From Bacteroidia bacterium (GTDB lineage: Bacteria; Bacteroidota; Bacteroidia; NS11-12g; UBA955): a DNA stretch of 38,887 bases. The stretch is from positions 1 through 38,887 of the forward strand of contig JADYZD010000119.1 of the NCBI GenBank assembly GCA_020853295.1, given 5' to 3'. The notes beneath the pieces were generated by a model, which was not told the origin of the DNA, ran no database searches, and saw only the letters and a list, made by a program, of their open reading frames with translations. The first letter of the stretch is position 1; every line of letters starts with the position of its first letter. The position numbers and the translations under genes are program-made. Shown here one piece after another: positions 8,855 through 15,706 of the stretch.

Positions 8855-10033
8855 TTAAAGATTTTCGAGGATCATGGCACTGGCGCCACCACCCCCGTTG
8901 CATATTCCGGCAGCACCATATTTTGCGTTGTTCTGCTTAAGAACATGAATAAGAGTAACCAAAATACGGGCTCCTGATGCTCCTAGCGGATGACCTAATG
9001 CTACTGCACCGCCATTCACATTTACTTTGTCGGCATTTAAATTAAGTATTTTATTATTTGCCAATCCCACAACTGCAAAAGCTTCATTTAGCTCAAAATA
9101 ATCCACATCAGCCAAAGAAATGCCAGCACGTTTTGCGGCAATAGGCAAAGCTTTGCTTGGGCTTGTGGTAAACCATTCAGGTGCCTGTTCAGCATCGCCA
9201 AAACCAGAAATTTTTGCAATTGGTGTTAGGCCCAAGGATTCCATTTTGCTTTTGCTCATTAACAATAAGGCTGCTGCTCCATCATTCATGGTACTTGCAT
9301 TGGCTGCTGTTACAGTGCCATCTTTTTTGAATACTGGTTTTAGCTCAGGAATTTTGTCGAAACGCACATTGGTATATTCTTCATCTTTGGCAAACACAAT
9401 TGGGTCACCTTTTTTCTGTGGAATTGAAACAGGAACGATTTCATCATTGAATTTGCCGGCCTCCCAAGCTGCGGCTGCTCTCTTGTAGCTTTCAATTGCA
9501 AAAGCATCTTGATCTTCCCTTGTAATACCATATTCGGTGGCACACAATTCGGCACAGGCACCCATTAGTGAATTGCTGTACACGTCTAGCAAGCCATCAT
9601 TTTGTATGCCATCAATCATGTTTATGGGACCAAATTTAAATCCAGTTCTGCTGCCCATTAAATAATGCGGCACTTGGCTCATGTTCTCCATTCCACCAGC
9701 AATAACTACATCATTGTGTCCAAGCATAATGCTTTGGGCGCCTAATGCAACTGATTTCATGCCACTGGCACAAACTTTATTCACAGTGGTGCATGGTACA
9801 TGGTCAGGAATACCAGCAAATTTTGCAGCTTGACGCGCCGGCGCTTGTCCTAAGCCCGCTTGTAGAACACTGCCCATAAAAACTTCCTCAACTAGGCTGG
9901 AATCAATACCTGCCTTTTCTATGGCACCTTTTATAGCCGTTGCACCTAATGAGGTTGCTCCTACAGTAGATAATGCACCATTAAAACTTCCCATAGGGGT
10001 GCGCACAGCGGCAATGATATATACGTCTTGCAT
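8855..10033 (-). CDS. acetyl-CoA C-acetyltransferase (thiolase)
   Basis: Condenses or cleaves acetoacetyl-CoA/3-ketoacyl-CoA; 392 residues, the usual thiolase length. The catalytic triad is at the canonical positions: Cys88 (NKVCASGMKS), His348 (GHPLGASGAR) and Cys378 (CNGGGGAS). The frame extends upstream to 10072, but homologues start MQDVYIIAAVRTP, and the -7 box at 10052-10059 would lie inside a longer gene, so ATG 10033 is chosen. Acetoacetyl-CoA and longer-chain specificity cannot be separated from sequence alone; no 3-hydroxyacyl-CoA dehydrogenase lies nearby. Confidence 0.94.
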   Translation of the reverse strand: MQDVYIIAAVRTPMGSFNGALSTVGATSLGATAIKGAIEKAGIDSSLVEEVFMGSVLQAGLGQAPARQAAKFAGIPDHVPCTTVNKVCASGMKSVALGAQSIMLGHNDVVIAGGMENMSQVPHYLMGSRTGFKFGPINMIDGIQNDGLLDVYSNSLMGACAELCATEYGITREDQDAFAIESYKRAAAAWEAGKFNDEIVPVSIPQKKGDPIVFAKDEEYTNVRFDKIPELKPVFKKDGTVTAANASTMNDGAAALLLMSKSKMESLGLTPIAKISGFGDAEQAPEWFTTSPSKALPIAAKRAGISLADVDYFELNEAFAVVGLANNKILNLNADKVNVNGGAVALGHPLGASGARILVTLIHVLKQNNAKYGAAGICNGGGGASAMILENL

Positions 10034-10051
10034 TGGTTTGTAATTTGCGTG

Positions 10052-10059
10052 CAAAATTA
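10052..10059 (-). promoter_or_regulatory. -7 box of the thiolase gene
   Basis: TAATTTTG on the minus strand, an exact TAnnTTTG, 18 bases before ATG 10033. The -33 element is weak. Confidence 0.55.
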
Positions 10060-10188
10060 ACCAATCCTGCACATTATCCTAAGGTATTCTCATTAATTTG
10101 AAAGGCCCATTTACAATTTGTGTTTGGGTATGCCTGTATTCATGCAACCATTGAACAGCATCTTGCATTAAATTGATTTATTACACAT

Positions 10189-10196
10189 TAAATTTG
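10189..10196 (+). promoter_or_regulatory. -7 box of the LON-domain/tsaB/pabA operon (very short leader)
   Basis: TAAATTTG, exact TAnnTTTG, only 7 bases before the TTG start of the LON-domain gene. No -33 at standard spacing (a TTG at 10163-10165 is 23 bases away). Confidence 0.55.
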
Positions 10197-10203
10197 CCAA
10201 ATA

Positions 10204-10836
10204 TTGCGAAGCAGAACTTTAAAAATATTCCCACTACCTATAGTGTTATTTGAGTTTGAAACTCTCAATTTGCACATTTTTGAACCCAGGTACAAAACGC
10301 TGATTGCCGATTCGTTCCGCACAAATGAAACATTTGGAATCCCTACAGTAATAGATAAAAAAATCATGCCGAATGGGGCAGAAGTGGAAGTTTTGGAAAT
10401 TAGCAAAGTACACACCAATGGGGAATTGGATATTGTTGTTAAAGTGATTTCTCGTTTCGAAATTGTAGAAGTTTTATTTTCATCTGAGGCCAATACAGCA
10501 CACTCGGCCATAGTGAACCCCATCGCATTTACTGAAAATGCCGAAAAAGAATTGGATTGCCGTATCTTTGATTTGTTACAGGAATTGTATGAATATGCAG
10601 AGGTGGTGGCGCCTGCCAATTTTAATACCAATACTGAAATGCTAAATTTTGTGCACAAATCAGGTTTGAGCTTGAGCCAGGAATTTGAAATGGTTGCATT
10701 GCAAAATTCCTACGACCGACAGCTTTTTTGGATTCATCAGTTAAAGCAAATAGTTGCTGCTATTTCCGAAATTCAAAATATGAAAAAAGCTGTGAAATTA
10801 AATGGCCATTTTAAAAAATATCCCCAAGCATTTTGA
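10204..10836 (+). CDS. LON peptidase N-terminal (substrate-binding) domain protein
   Basis: 210 residues, matching the stand-alone LON N-terminal domain family: KIFPLPIVLFEFETLNLHIFEPRYKTLI at the start is the diagnostic pattern, followed by the beta-barrel region (FGIPTVIDK, NGAEVEVLEISK) and a helical C-terminal half. There is no AAA or protease domain, so this is not Lon itself; the function of these short proteins is not known. Start is TTG 10204: no ATG precedes the conserved FPLP segment, and the -7 box is 7 bases upstream. Its stop overlaps the start of tsaB (TTGA). Confidence 0.85.
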   Translation: MRSRTLKIFPLPIVLFEFETLNLHIFEPRYKTLIADSFRTNETFGIPTVIDKKIMPNGAEVEVLEISKVHTNGELDIVVKVISRFEIVEVLFSSEANTAHSAIVNPIAFTENAEKELDCRIFDLLQELYEYAEVVAPANFNTNTEMLNFVHKSGLSLSQEFEMVALQNSYDRQLFWIHQLKQIVAAISEIQNMKKAVKLNGHFKKYPQAF

Positions 10837-11507
10837 TCCTTGCTATTGAAACATCATCAGTAATTTGTTCAGCTTGCTTAATAGGGTTGGATGGAAAAAT
10901 ATTGAAACAATCTGTTTCAGAAATTGAAAATTCACATGCCGAAAAATTACCGGTGATGGTGAATGATTTGTTGCAACAATTGGGCAAAGAAAACTTAAAA
11001 GCTGTGGCCATTAGCAAAGGCCCAGGCAGTTATACCGGATTAAGAATAGGAACCAGTTTGGCAAAAGGAATTTGTTTTGCGTTGAATCTTCCACTTATCG
11101 CTGTAGACGCATTGTATGGCCTTGCTTTATATATTCAAAAGCAGCATTCTGATTTTACAGTTGTAGTGCCCCATTTAGATGCCCGTAGAAATGAAGTGTA
11201 TATGCAAATTAGAAATGCAGGAATGGAAGAAATAATGGCAACGGATGCTGTGATTTTGACAACGGATTCTTTTGAAAAGTATGCATCTGATAAAGTGATT
11301 TTTGTGGGCAATTGCCCCATGAAGTTTAAAGAAATCTGCAGTTTGAACAGTGCTTCTAAATTTATATTTCAAGAGCCTCTTTCTGAATTTTTAGCCGCAG
11401 AAGCTATTGATCATTATCAGAAAAAGCAATTCGAAGATTTGGCGTATTTCCAACCCGCATACCTCAAGAATTTTGTTGCAGGTACCAACAATAAATTTAT
11501 TTTATGA
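10833..11507 (+). CDS. tsaB: tRNA threonylcarbamoyladenosine biosynthesis protein TsaB
   Basis: Partner of TsaD in making t6A37 of tRNA; 224 residues, ASKHA fold. Seen: ILAIETSS at the N-terminus, EKLPVMVNDLL, the SKGPGSYTGLRIG motif and DARRNEVY. Start is TTG 10833, overlapping the LON gene's stop as TTGA; no other start leaves the conserved LAIETS intact. Its last codon overlaps the next gene as ATGA, so the three genes are translationally coupled. tsaD and tsaE are not in the window. Confidence 0.95.
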   Translation: MILAIETSSVICSACLIGLDGKILKQSVSEIENSHAEKLPVMVNDLLQQLGKENLKAVAISKGPGSYTGLRIGTSLAKGICFALNLPLIAVDALYGLALYIQKQHSDFTVVVPHLDARRNEVYMQIRNAGMEEIMATDAVILTTDSFEKYASDKVIFVGNCPMKFKEICSLNSASKFIFQEPLSEFLAAEAIDHYQKKQFEDLAYFQPAYLKNFVAGTNNKFIL

Positions 11508-12070
11508 AGTTGCTGTTGCTGGATAATTTCGACAGTTTTACCTACAATTTGTCGCACTATTTGCAAATTGCAGGCGCCACAGTGGATATTAAAAGAAACA
11601 ACGATTCTGAAGTTTTAAATGCCCATAATTACGATGCTTTTGTTCTCAGTCCTGGGCCATGCACACCAAATGAATCTGGTTTTTTAATGGAGTTCGTTTC
11701 AAAATATTCCGGTGTAAAACCCATGCTTGGTGTGTGTTTGGGCATGCAGGCAATCGGTTTGCACTTTGGATGGGATTTGGTAAAAGCCAATGAACCTAAG
11801 CATGGGAAAACCAGTAAAATCAACCATCAGAATAATGGAATTTTTAAAGGATTGCCCAATCCAATGCAAGTAGGACGCTACCATTCATTGGTGATTCAGC
11901 CAAATCAAAATGCAAATACCCTAGTTATTGATGCAGAATGTGATGGAGAAATTATGGCAGTGTCTGCTCCGGAATTCAATGTTTATGGAGTTCAATTTCA
12001 CCCTGAAAGCATACTTACTCCCAATGGCCAAAAGTTAATTCAAAATTGGATGAATTTAATAGGTACTTAA
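11504..12070 (+). CDS. pabA: glutamine amidotransferase subunit of aminodeoxychorismate/anthranilate synthase
   Basis: 188 residues, class I glutamine amidotransferase. Catalytic triad: Cys78 (GVCLGMQ), His166 and Glu168 (QFHPES); start LLLLDNFDSFTYNL and LSPGPCTPNE are the PabA/TrpG signature. It supplies ammonia to PabB or TrpE. No partner gene is nearby, and sequence alone does not separate folate (PabA) from tryptophan (TrpG) use; a dual role is common. It overlaps tsaB by 4 bases and its stop overlaps the stop of the convergent dxs. Confidence 0.9.
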   Translation: MKLLLLDNFDSFTYNLSHYLQIAGATVDIKRNNDSEVLNAHNYDAFVLSPGPCTPNESGFLMEFVSKYSGVKPMLGVCLGMQAIGLHFGWDLVKANEPKHGKTSKINHQNNGIFKGLPNPMQVGRYHSLVIQPNQNANTLVIDAECDGEIMAVSAPEFNVYGVQFHPESILTPNGQKLIQNWMNLIGT

Positions 12071-13785
12071 GAATAGTAATGTTCAATTACCTGCGCAATT
12101 TGGGCTTCAGAATAACCACAAACTTTATACAATTCTTCATTTGCGCCGTGCTCTATAAAATTATCTGGAATTCCCAAGTTTTGAATATTTCCTTGCCATC
12201 CAAGTTTTAGCAGTTCAGTTCCAACCATTTCTCCAAATCCACCTAGAATAGCACCATCTTCTACAGTAATCAAATATTCGTGGGATTGGGCAATTTCTTT
12301 TAATAAATCAATATCGAAAGGTTTAATAAAGGGATAATGAAAATGCGAAACATTTCTTTTGGAGAGTGCAATTGCTGTTGCGGCAAACTGACTCGCAATT
12401 CCGGTAGAAATTACCGCAACATCTTTGCCTTTTCTAACACATTTGCCTTTTCCCAAAGTCAATTTCTCGTTGTCAATGCTTTTTGCAGGCACATTGCCTT
12501 TGGGGTAACGAATGGCGAATGGTTTTTTTGTTTGATATGCCAATTCCATTAATTCCCGGAGTTCATTTCCACAAGAGGGTGCTGTAAGAATGATATTGGG
12601 TATAATTCGTAAGAAAGAAATGTCAAATGTTCCATGGTGTGTAGGTCCATCTTCGCCCACCAATCCGGCCCTATCAATGCAAAAAATTACCGGAATATCT
12701 TGCAGTGCAACATCGTGAATTAGTTGGTCGTACCCTCTTTGCAAAAAGGTAGAATAAATATTTAAATAGGGTTTTAGACCGGTTAGTGCCAAGCCCGCAG
12801 AAAATGTAACAGCATGTTGTTCTGCAATTCCTACATCAAAAAAACGTTCAGGAAACATTTTCATTGCTTCGGCCATTCCGCTTCCACTGGGCATTGCTGG
12901 TGTTATTCCCACTATGTCACTGTGCTTTTCCGAAAGAGCAATTATTGTTTTTCCAAACAATTCTTGCCACTTTTGGTTGCTACCCGTTGCCGGTTTTATT
13001 TTTACAAATTTATTTGTACTGTGCCACCGTGTTTGTTCATTTTCTGCTGGTTCATAGCCTTTGCCTTTAATGGTTTTTACATGCAGCACTCGTGGCCCTT
13101 TAATGCTTTTAATAAGGTTTAATTCCAGTATCAGTTCATTTAAGTTGTGGCCATCAATTGGGCCAAAATATGGAAGCCCTAAATTCTGAAACAAATTACT
13201 GGGTGAATGTTGTATTTCTGGTAAATGCCGATCGAGGGCGCCTGTGCTGGGGTCAATTCCAATATGGTTGTCATTTACAATTACCAAAACATTTGAATTT
13301 GTAGCCACCAAATTATTTAAGGCTTCAAAACTCATTCCACCAGTAAGCGCACCATCTCCAACTATTGCAATTACGGTTCTATCATTTTCGCCTTTTAATT
13401 GGAAACCTTTTGCCATTCCGGCAGCTGCAGAAATGGCAGTACTGCTATGGCCAGTGCCAAATGCATCATGTTCACTTTCGGTAATTTTTGGGAATCCTGA
13501 AATGCCGCCATAATTGCGAATGTTTTTAATTTCCTCAAATCGATTTGTAAGAATTTTATGGATATATGCCTGATGTCCAACATCCCAAATAAATTTGTCG
13601 TATGGACTGTTGAAAACATGGTGGATAGCTACAGAAAGTTCTACCACTCCTAAGTTTCCAGCGAAATGACCGCCATTTTGTAAAATAGTAACTATCAAGA
13701 ACTTACGAATGTTTTCGCATACAACTTTTAAGTCGTTGGGTTGTAATTTATTAATATTACTATTATGGAAAATATTGGAGTCCAA
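12067..13785 (-). CDS. dxs: 1-deoxy-D-xylulose-5-phosphate synthase, short-loop form
   Basis: First enzyme of the MEP isoprenoid pathway; condenses pyruvate and glyceraldehyde 3-phosphate using thiamine diphosphate. Catalytic elements are intact: GGHF, the GDG...NDN thiamine motif, RWHS, GIAEQHAVTFSAG with the key Glu, IDRAG and DGPTHHG. At 572 residues it is well below the usual 620-640. The loss is mainly between GALDRHL and NLFQNLG, where 9 residues replace about 45-50 in E. coli Dxs. Start is TTG 13785: there is no Met before the conserved domain, and a perfect -7 box lies 5 bases upstream. Stop overlaps that of pabA. Confidence 0.95.
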   Translation of the reverse strand: MDSNIFHNSNINKLQPNDLKVVCENIRKFLIVTILQNGGHFAGNLGVVELSVAIHHVFNSPYDKFIWDVGHQAYIHKILTNRFEEIKNIRNYGGISGFPKITESEHDAFGTGHSSTAISAAAGMAKGFQLKGENDRTVIAIVGDGALTGGMSFEALNNLVATNSNVLVIVNDNHIGIDPSTGALDRHLPEIQHSPSNLFQNLGLPYFGPIDGHNLNELILELNLIKSIKGPRVLHVKTIKGKGYEPAENEQTRWHSTNKFVKIKPATGSNQKWQELFGKTIIALSEKHSDIVGITPAMPSGSGMAEAMKMFPERFFDVGIAEQHAVTFSAGLALTGLKPYLNIYSTFLQRGYDQLIHDVALQDIPVIFCIDRAGLVGEDGPTHHGTFDISFLRIIPNIILTAPSCGNELRELMELAYQTKKPFAIRYPKGNVPAKSIDNEKLTLGKGKCVRKGKDVAVISTGIASQFAATAIALSKRNVSHFHYPFIKPFDIDLLKEIAQSHEYLITVEDGAILGGFGEMVGTELLKLGWQGNIQNLGIPDNFIEHGANEELYKVCGYSEAQIAQVIEHYYS

Positions 13786-13790
13786 GTGTA

Positions 13791-13798
13791 CAAAATTA
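13791..13798 (-). promoter_or_regulatory. -7 box of dxs (probably leaderless)
   Basis: TAATTTTG on the minus strand, exact TAnnTTTG, with 5 bases (TACAC) between it and the TTG start codon. No good -33 element is visible. Confidence 0.6.
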
Positions 13799-14018
13799 CA
13801 TAATTATTATTGCCTTTTTTGATTGATTTTAATGAATTGGTGTTAAATACATAAAAAAATAGCCTAAAATTATAAAATATGAATTGTTTTTTTCTAAAAT
13901 ATCTCTTTAGATTTTAAAATTTACTTCAAATAGTGCGCATTTAATTGGACAGATTATTGGAGAAGTTTTTTTATTAAATAATTAGGTTTAAAATTGCGTT
14001 ACCAAACTAAATATAATT

Positions 14019-14903
14019 ATGCCACGCAAACCAAAAGCCAGCTCTGCTAAACCTGCTACAGCAGCAGGTTCTGCAACTCCAGCAGCCCCTAAGAAAAGGG
14101 GAAGAAAGCCAGGTTCTAAAAACAAAACCACAGGCGCTAAAAGAGGTCGTAAACCAAAAAAAGTTACAGCATTTGATGGTTTATTGAAAGAAATTTCTGC
14201 TTTAACCAAAGCTGTTTCAAAAGCAAAAGCCATAACTGAAAGAGAATTGGCGAAAACTGAAGCTGCTGCAGAAGTAAAAATTGCAAAAGCCAAAGAAAGA
14301 GGCGAGAAAAAAATTGCTAAAATTAAAGCCAATGCGAAATTGCGTCGTAAAGGACCAGGACCAGGAAGACCTCGTAAAGCTTCTGCCGCTAAGAAAAGTG
14401 GTCGCAAGCCAGGTCGTCCAACTGCTGCCTCAGCTGCAGGTTCTAAAAGAAGAGGAAGGCCAGCAGGTGCCCCTAATAAGGCAAAATCTGCCGCAAAACC
14501 AGCAATAAAAGCTGTAGCTAAAAAAGCCGCTAAACCTGTTGCAAAAAAAGCAGCGAAACCAGCAGCTAAAAAAGCAGCTAAGCCAGTTGCTAAAAAAGCA
14601 GCGAAACCAGCAGCTAAGAAAGTAGCGAAACCAGCAGCGAAAAAAGCCGCTAAGCCAGCAGCTAAGAAAGCCGCTAAACCTGTTGCAAAAAAAGCAGCGA
14701 AACCAGCAGCTAAAAAAGCCGCTAAGCCAGTTGCTAAAAAAGCAGCTAAACCAGCAGCTAAGAAAGCAGCAAAACCAGCAGCGAAAAAAGCTTCTAAACC
14801 AGTAGCTAAAAAAGCAGCTTCTAAGAAGCCTGCAGCTAAGAAAGTTGTTGCTAAAGCAGCACCTGCAGCCGCTGCTGGTTCTGAAGCTAAAAAGGACGCT
14901 TAA
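14019..14903 (+). CDS. histone H1-like protein with AT-hooks and octapeptide repeats
   Basis: 294 residues, extremely Lys/Ala-rich and almost without aromatics. It has three parts: an N-terminal region with AT-hook-like GRKP/GRP motifs (about residues 27-34 and 42-48), a charged helical stretch (50-110), a second AT-hook cluster (PGPGRPRK 113-120, SGRKPGRPT 127-135, RRGRP 144-148), then 12 in-register copies of the octapeptide (V/A)AKKAAKP at 166-261 and a degenerate tail. The repeats resemble the C-terminal tails of eukaryotic H1 and bacterial Hc1/AlgP-like proteins, so DNA compaction in the nucleoid is the likely role. The 230-base AT-rich upstream region has only imperfect promoter matches, for example TAGATTTT at 13908-13915. 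A strong terminator follows. Confidence 0.85.
   Translation: MPRKPKASSAKPATAAGSATPAAPKKRGRKPGSKNKTTGAKRGRKPKKVTAFDGLLKEISALTKAVSKAKAITERELAKTEAAAEVKIAKAKERGEKKIAKIKANAKLRRKGPGPGRPRKASAAKKSGRKPGRPTAASAAGSKRRGRPAGAPNKAKSAAKPAIKAVAKKAAKPVAKKAAKPAAKKAAKPVAKKAAKPAAKKVAKPAAKKAAKPAAKKAAKPVAKKAAKPAAKKAAKPVAKKAAKPAAKKAAKPAAKKASKPVAKKAASKKPAAKKVVAKAAPAAAAGSEAKKDA
14514..14801 (+). repeat. 24-bp tandem repeat coding for (V/A)AKKAAKP, 12 copies
   Basis: Twelve 24-bp units in one reading frame inside the histone-like gene. They differ mainly at synonymous third positions (gct/gca/gcg/gcc, cca/cct) and by V/A exchanges. Copy number may vary between strains by slippage or unequal recombination. Confidence 0.9.
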
Positions 14904-14921
14904 TATTTTTGATTATTCAAT

Positions 14922-14948
14922 AAAAGGAGGGTCTATCCCTCCTTTTTT
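14922..14948 (+). terminator. bidirectional terminator between the histone-like gene and prmC
   Basis: AAAAGGAGGG (14922-14931) pairs perfectly with CCCTCCTTTT (14937-14946) around TCTAT. It overlaps the last codons of prmC on the other strand, and its A and T runs suit both directions. Confidence 0.92.
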
Positions 14949-15703
14949 ATTTGAATAAATCTTTGATTTCCTGAGATGTCCTTAATGAGTTTTTTCTCAG
15001 AAAAGTGTTCAAATACTTGCAAAGTAGGTTCAGCCAGATATTGGTTAATTTCTGCGTATAATACACAACCATTTCTTTGTCTTAGTAGCAATTGGGCAAG
15101 CCCTTTATAAAAAATAAGTGGATCTTTCCCTCTTGGAAATAAAGCCAATTCAGGTTCAAAATCCAATACTGATTTTGCCATTTCATGCTTTTCGCTACTA
15201 GAAATATAGGGCGGATTGCTTACAATAATATTAAAATTATCGGGCAAGTTTTCGTTTGAGAGAAAATCATGGTGCCTAAAATTTACATTTTTACAACCCA
15301 ATTCGTCTGCATTCTGTTGCGCTATTTTGAGAGCATTCTCCGAAATGTCTGTTGCCACTGCATTTGTGCCTTTTAGTTCTAATGCCAGTGTAATTGCAAT
15401 AACACCACTTCCGGTGCCTATTTCGAGGATGTGGGCTGCGCTATTTCTTTCATTGGCAATGATTATTTCGCACAATTCTTCCGTTTCAGGCCTAGGTATT
15501 AGGACATGCTTGTTTACTTTGAAATTTCGCCTGTAAAAGGTGCTGAGTTCGCATATGTATTGTATGGGCTCCCCAGAGAGTATCCGTTCAATATAGTTTT
15601 TTGGAATTGCCCTAGATGAAAGCAAATAAGAATGAAATAGTTTTATTTCGTGTTTGGTAAAGCGGTGCTCCAGTTTTGCAGTTAAATCCTGTAGTTCGTG
15701 CAT
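14933..15703 (-). CDS. prmC: peptide chain release factor N5-glutamine methyltransferase
   Basis: Methylates the GGQ glutamine of RF1/RF2; 256 residues, slightly short of the 277 in E. coli. The N-terminal helical domain ends with GEPIQYI; the SAM site is LEIGTGSGVIAI (93-104) and the catalytic NPPY is at 163-166, after IPRPETEEL. It starts only 3 bases after the lamin-tail gene's stop, so both are one transcript. Its stop codon lies within the terminator hairpin shared with the histone-like gene. Confidence 0.95.
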   Translation of the reverse strand: MHELQDLTAKLEHRFTKHEIKLFHSYLLSSRAIPKNYIERILSGEPIQYICELSTFYRRNFKVNKHVLIPRPETEELCEIIIANERNSAAHILEIGTGSGVIAITLALELKGTNAVATDISENALKIAQQNADELGCKNVNFRHHDFLSNENLPDNFNIIVSNPPYISSSEKHEMAKSVLDFEPELALFPRGKDPLIFYKGLAQLLLRQRNGCVLYAEINQYLAEPTLQVFEHFSEKKLIKDISGNQRFIQIKKEG

Positions 15704-15706
15704 TGA

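Noticed and set aside
10034..10072. N-terminal extension of thiolase to 10072
   Set aside because: The extra 13 residues are unlike thiolases and the -7 box at 10052-10059 lies within them.
10079..10168. Mini-ORF of 29 codons on the minus strand (MQDAVQWLHEYRH...) between the thiolase and LON genes
   Set aside because: Very short, with no promoter or recognised family, and it lies in a divergent promoter region. It could be a gene remnant, but the evidence is too thin to annotate.
12779..12787. A GGTTAGT match to the LytTR-like element inside dxs
   Set aside because: It lies deep in coding sequence, unpaired and far from any promoter; six- or seven-base matches are expected by chance.
13799..14018. 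AT-rich gap before the histone-like gene as a possible origin or attachment site
   Set aside because: No DnaA-box cluster, direct repeats or integrase gene; it looks like an ordinary AT-rich promoter region.
14514..14801. Regular 24-bp repeats that could suggest a CRISPR array or VNTR
   Set aside because: There are no unique spacers; the repeats are contiguous and encode an in-frame octapeptide within a real gene.
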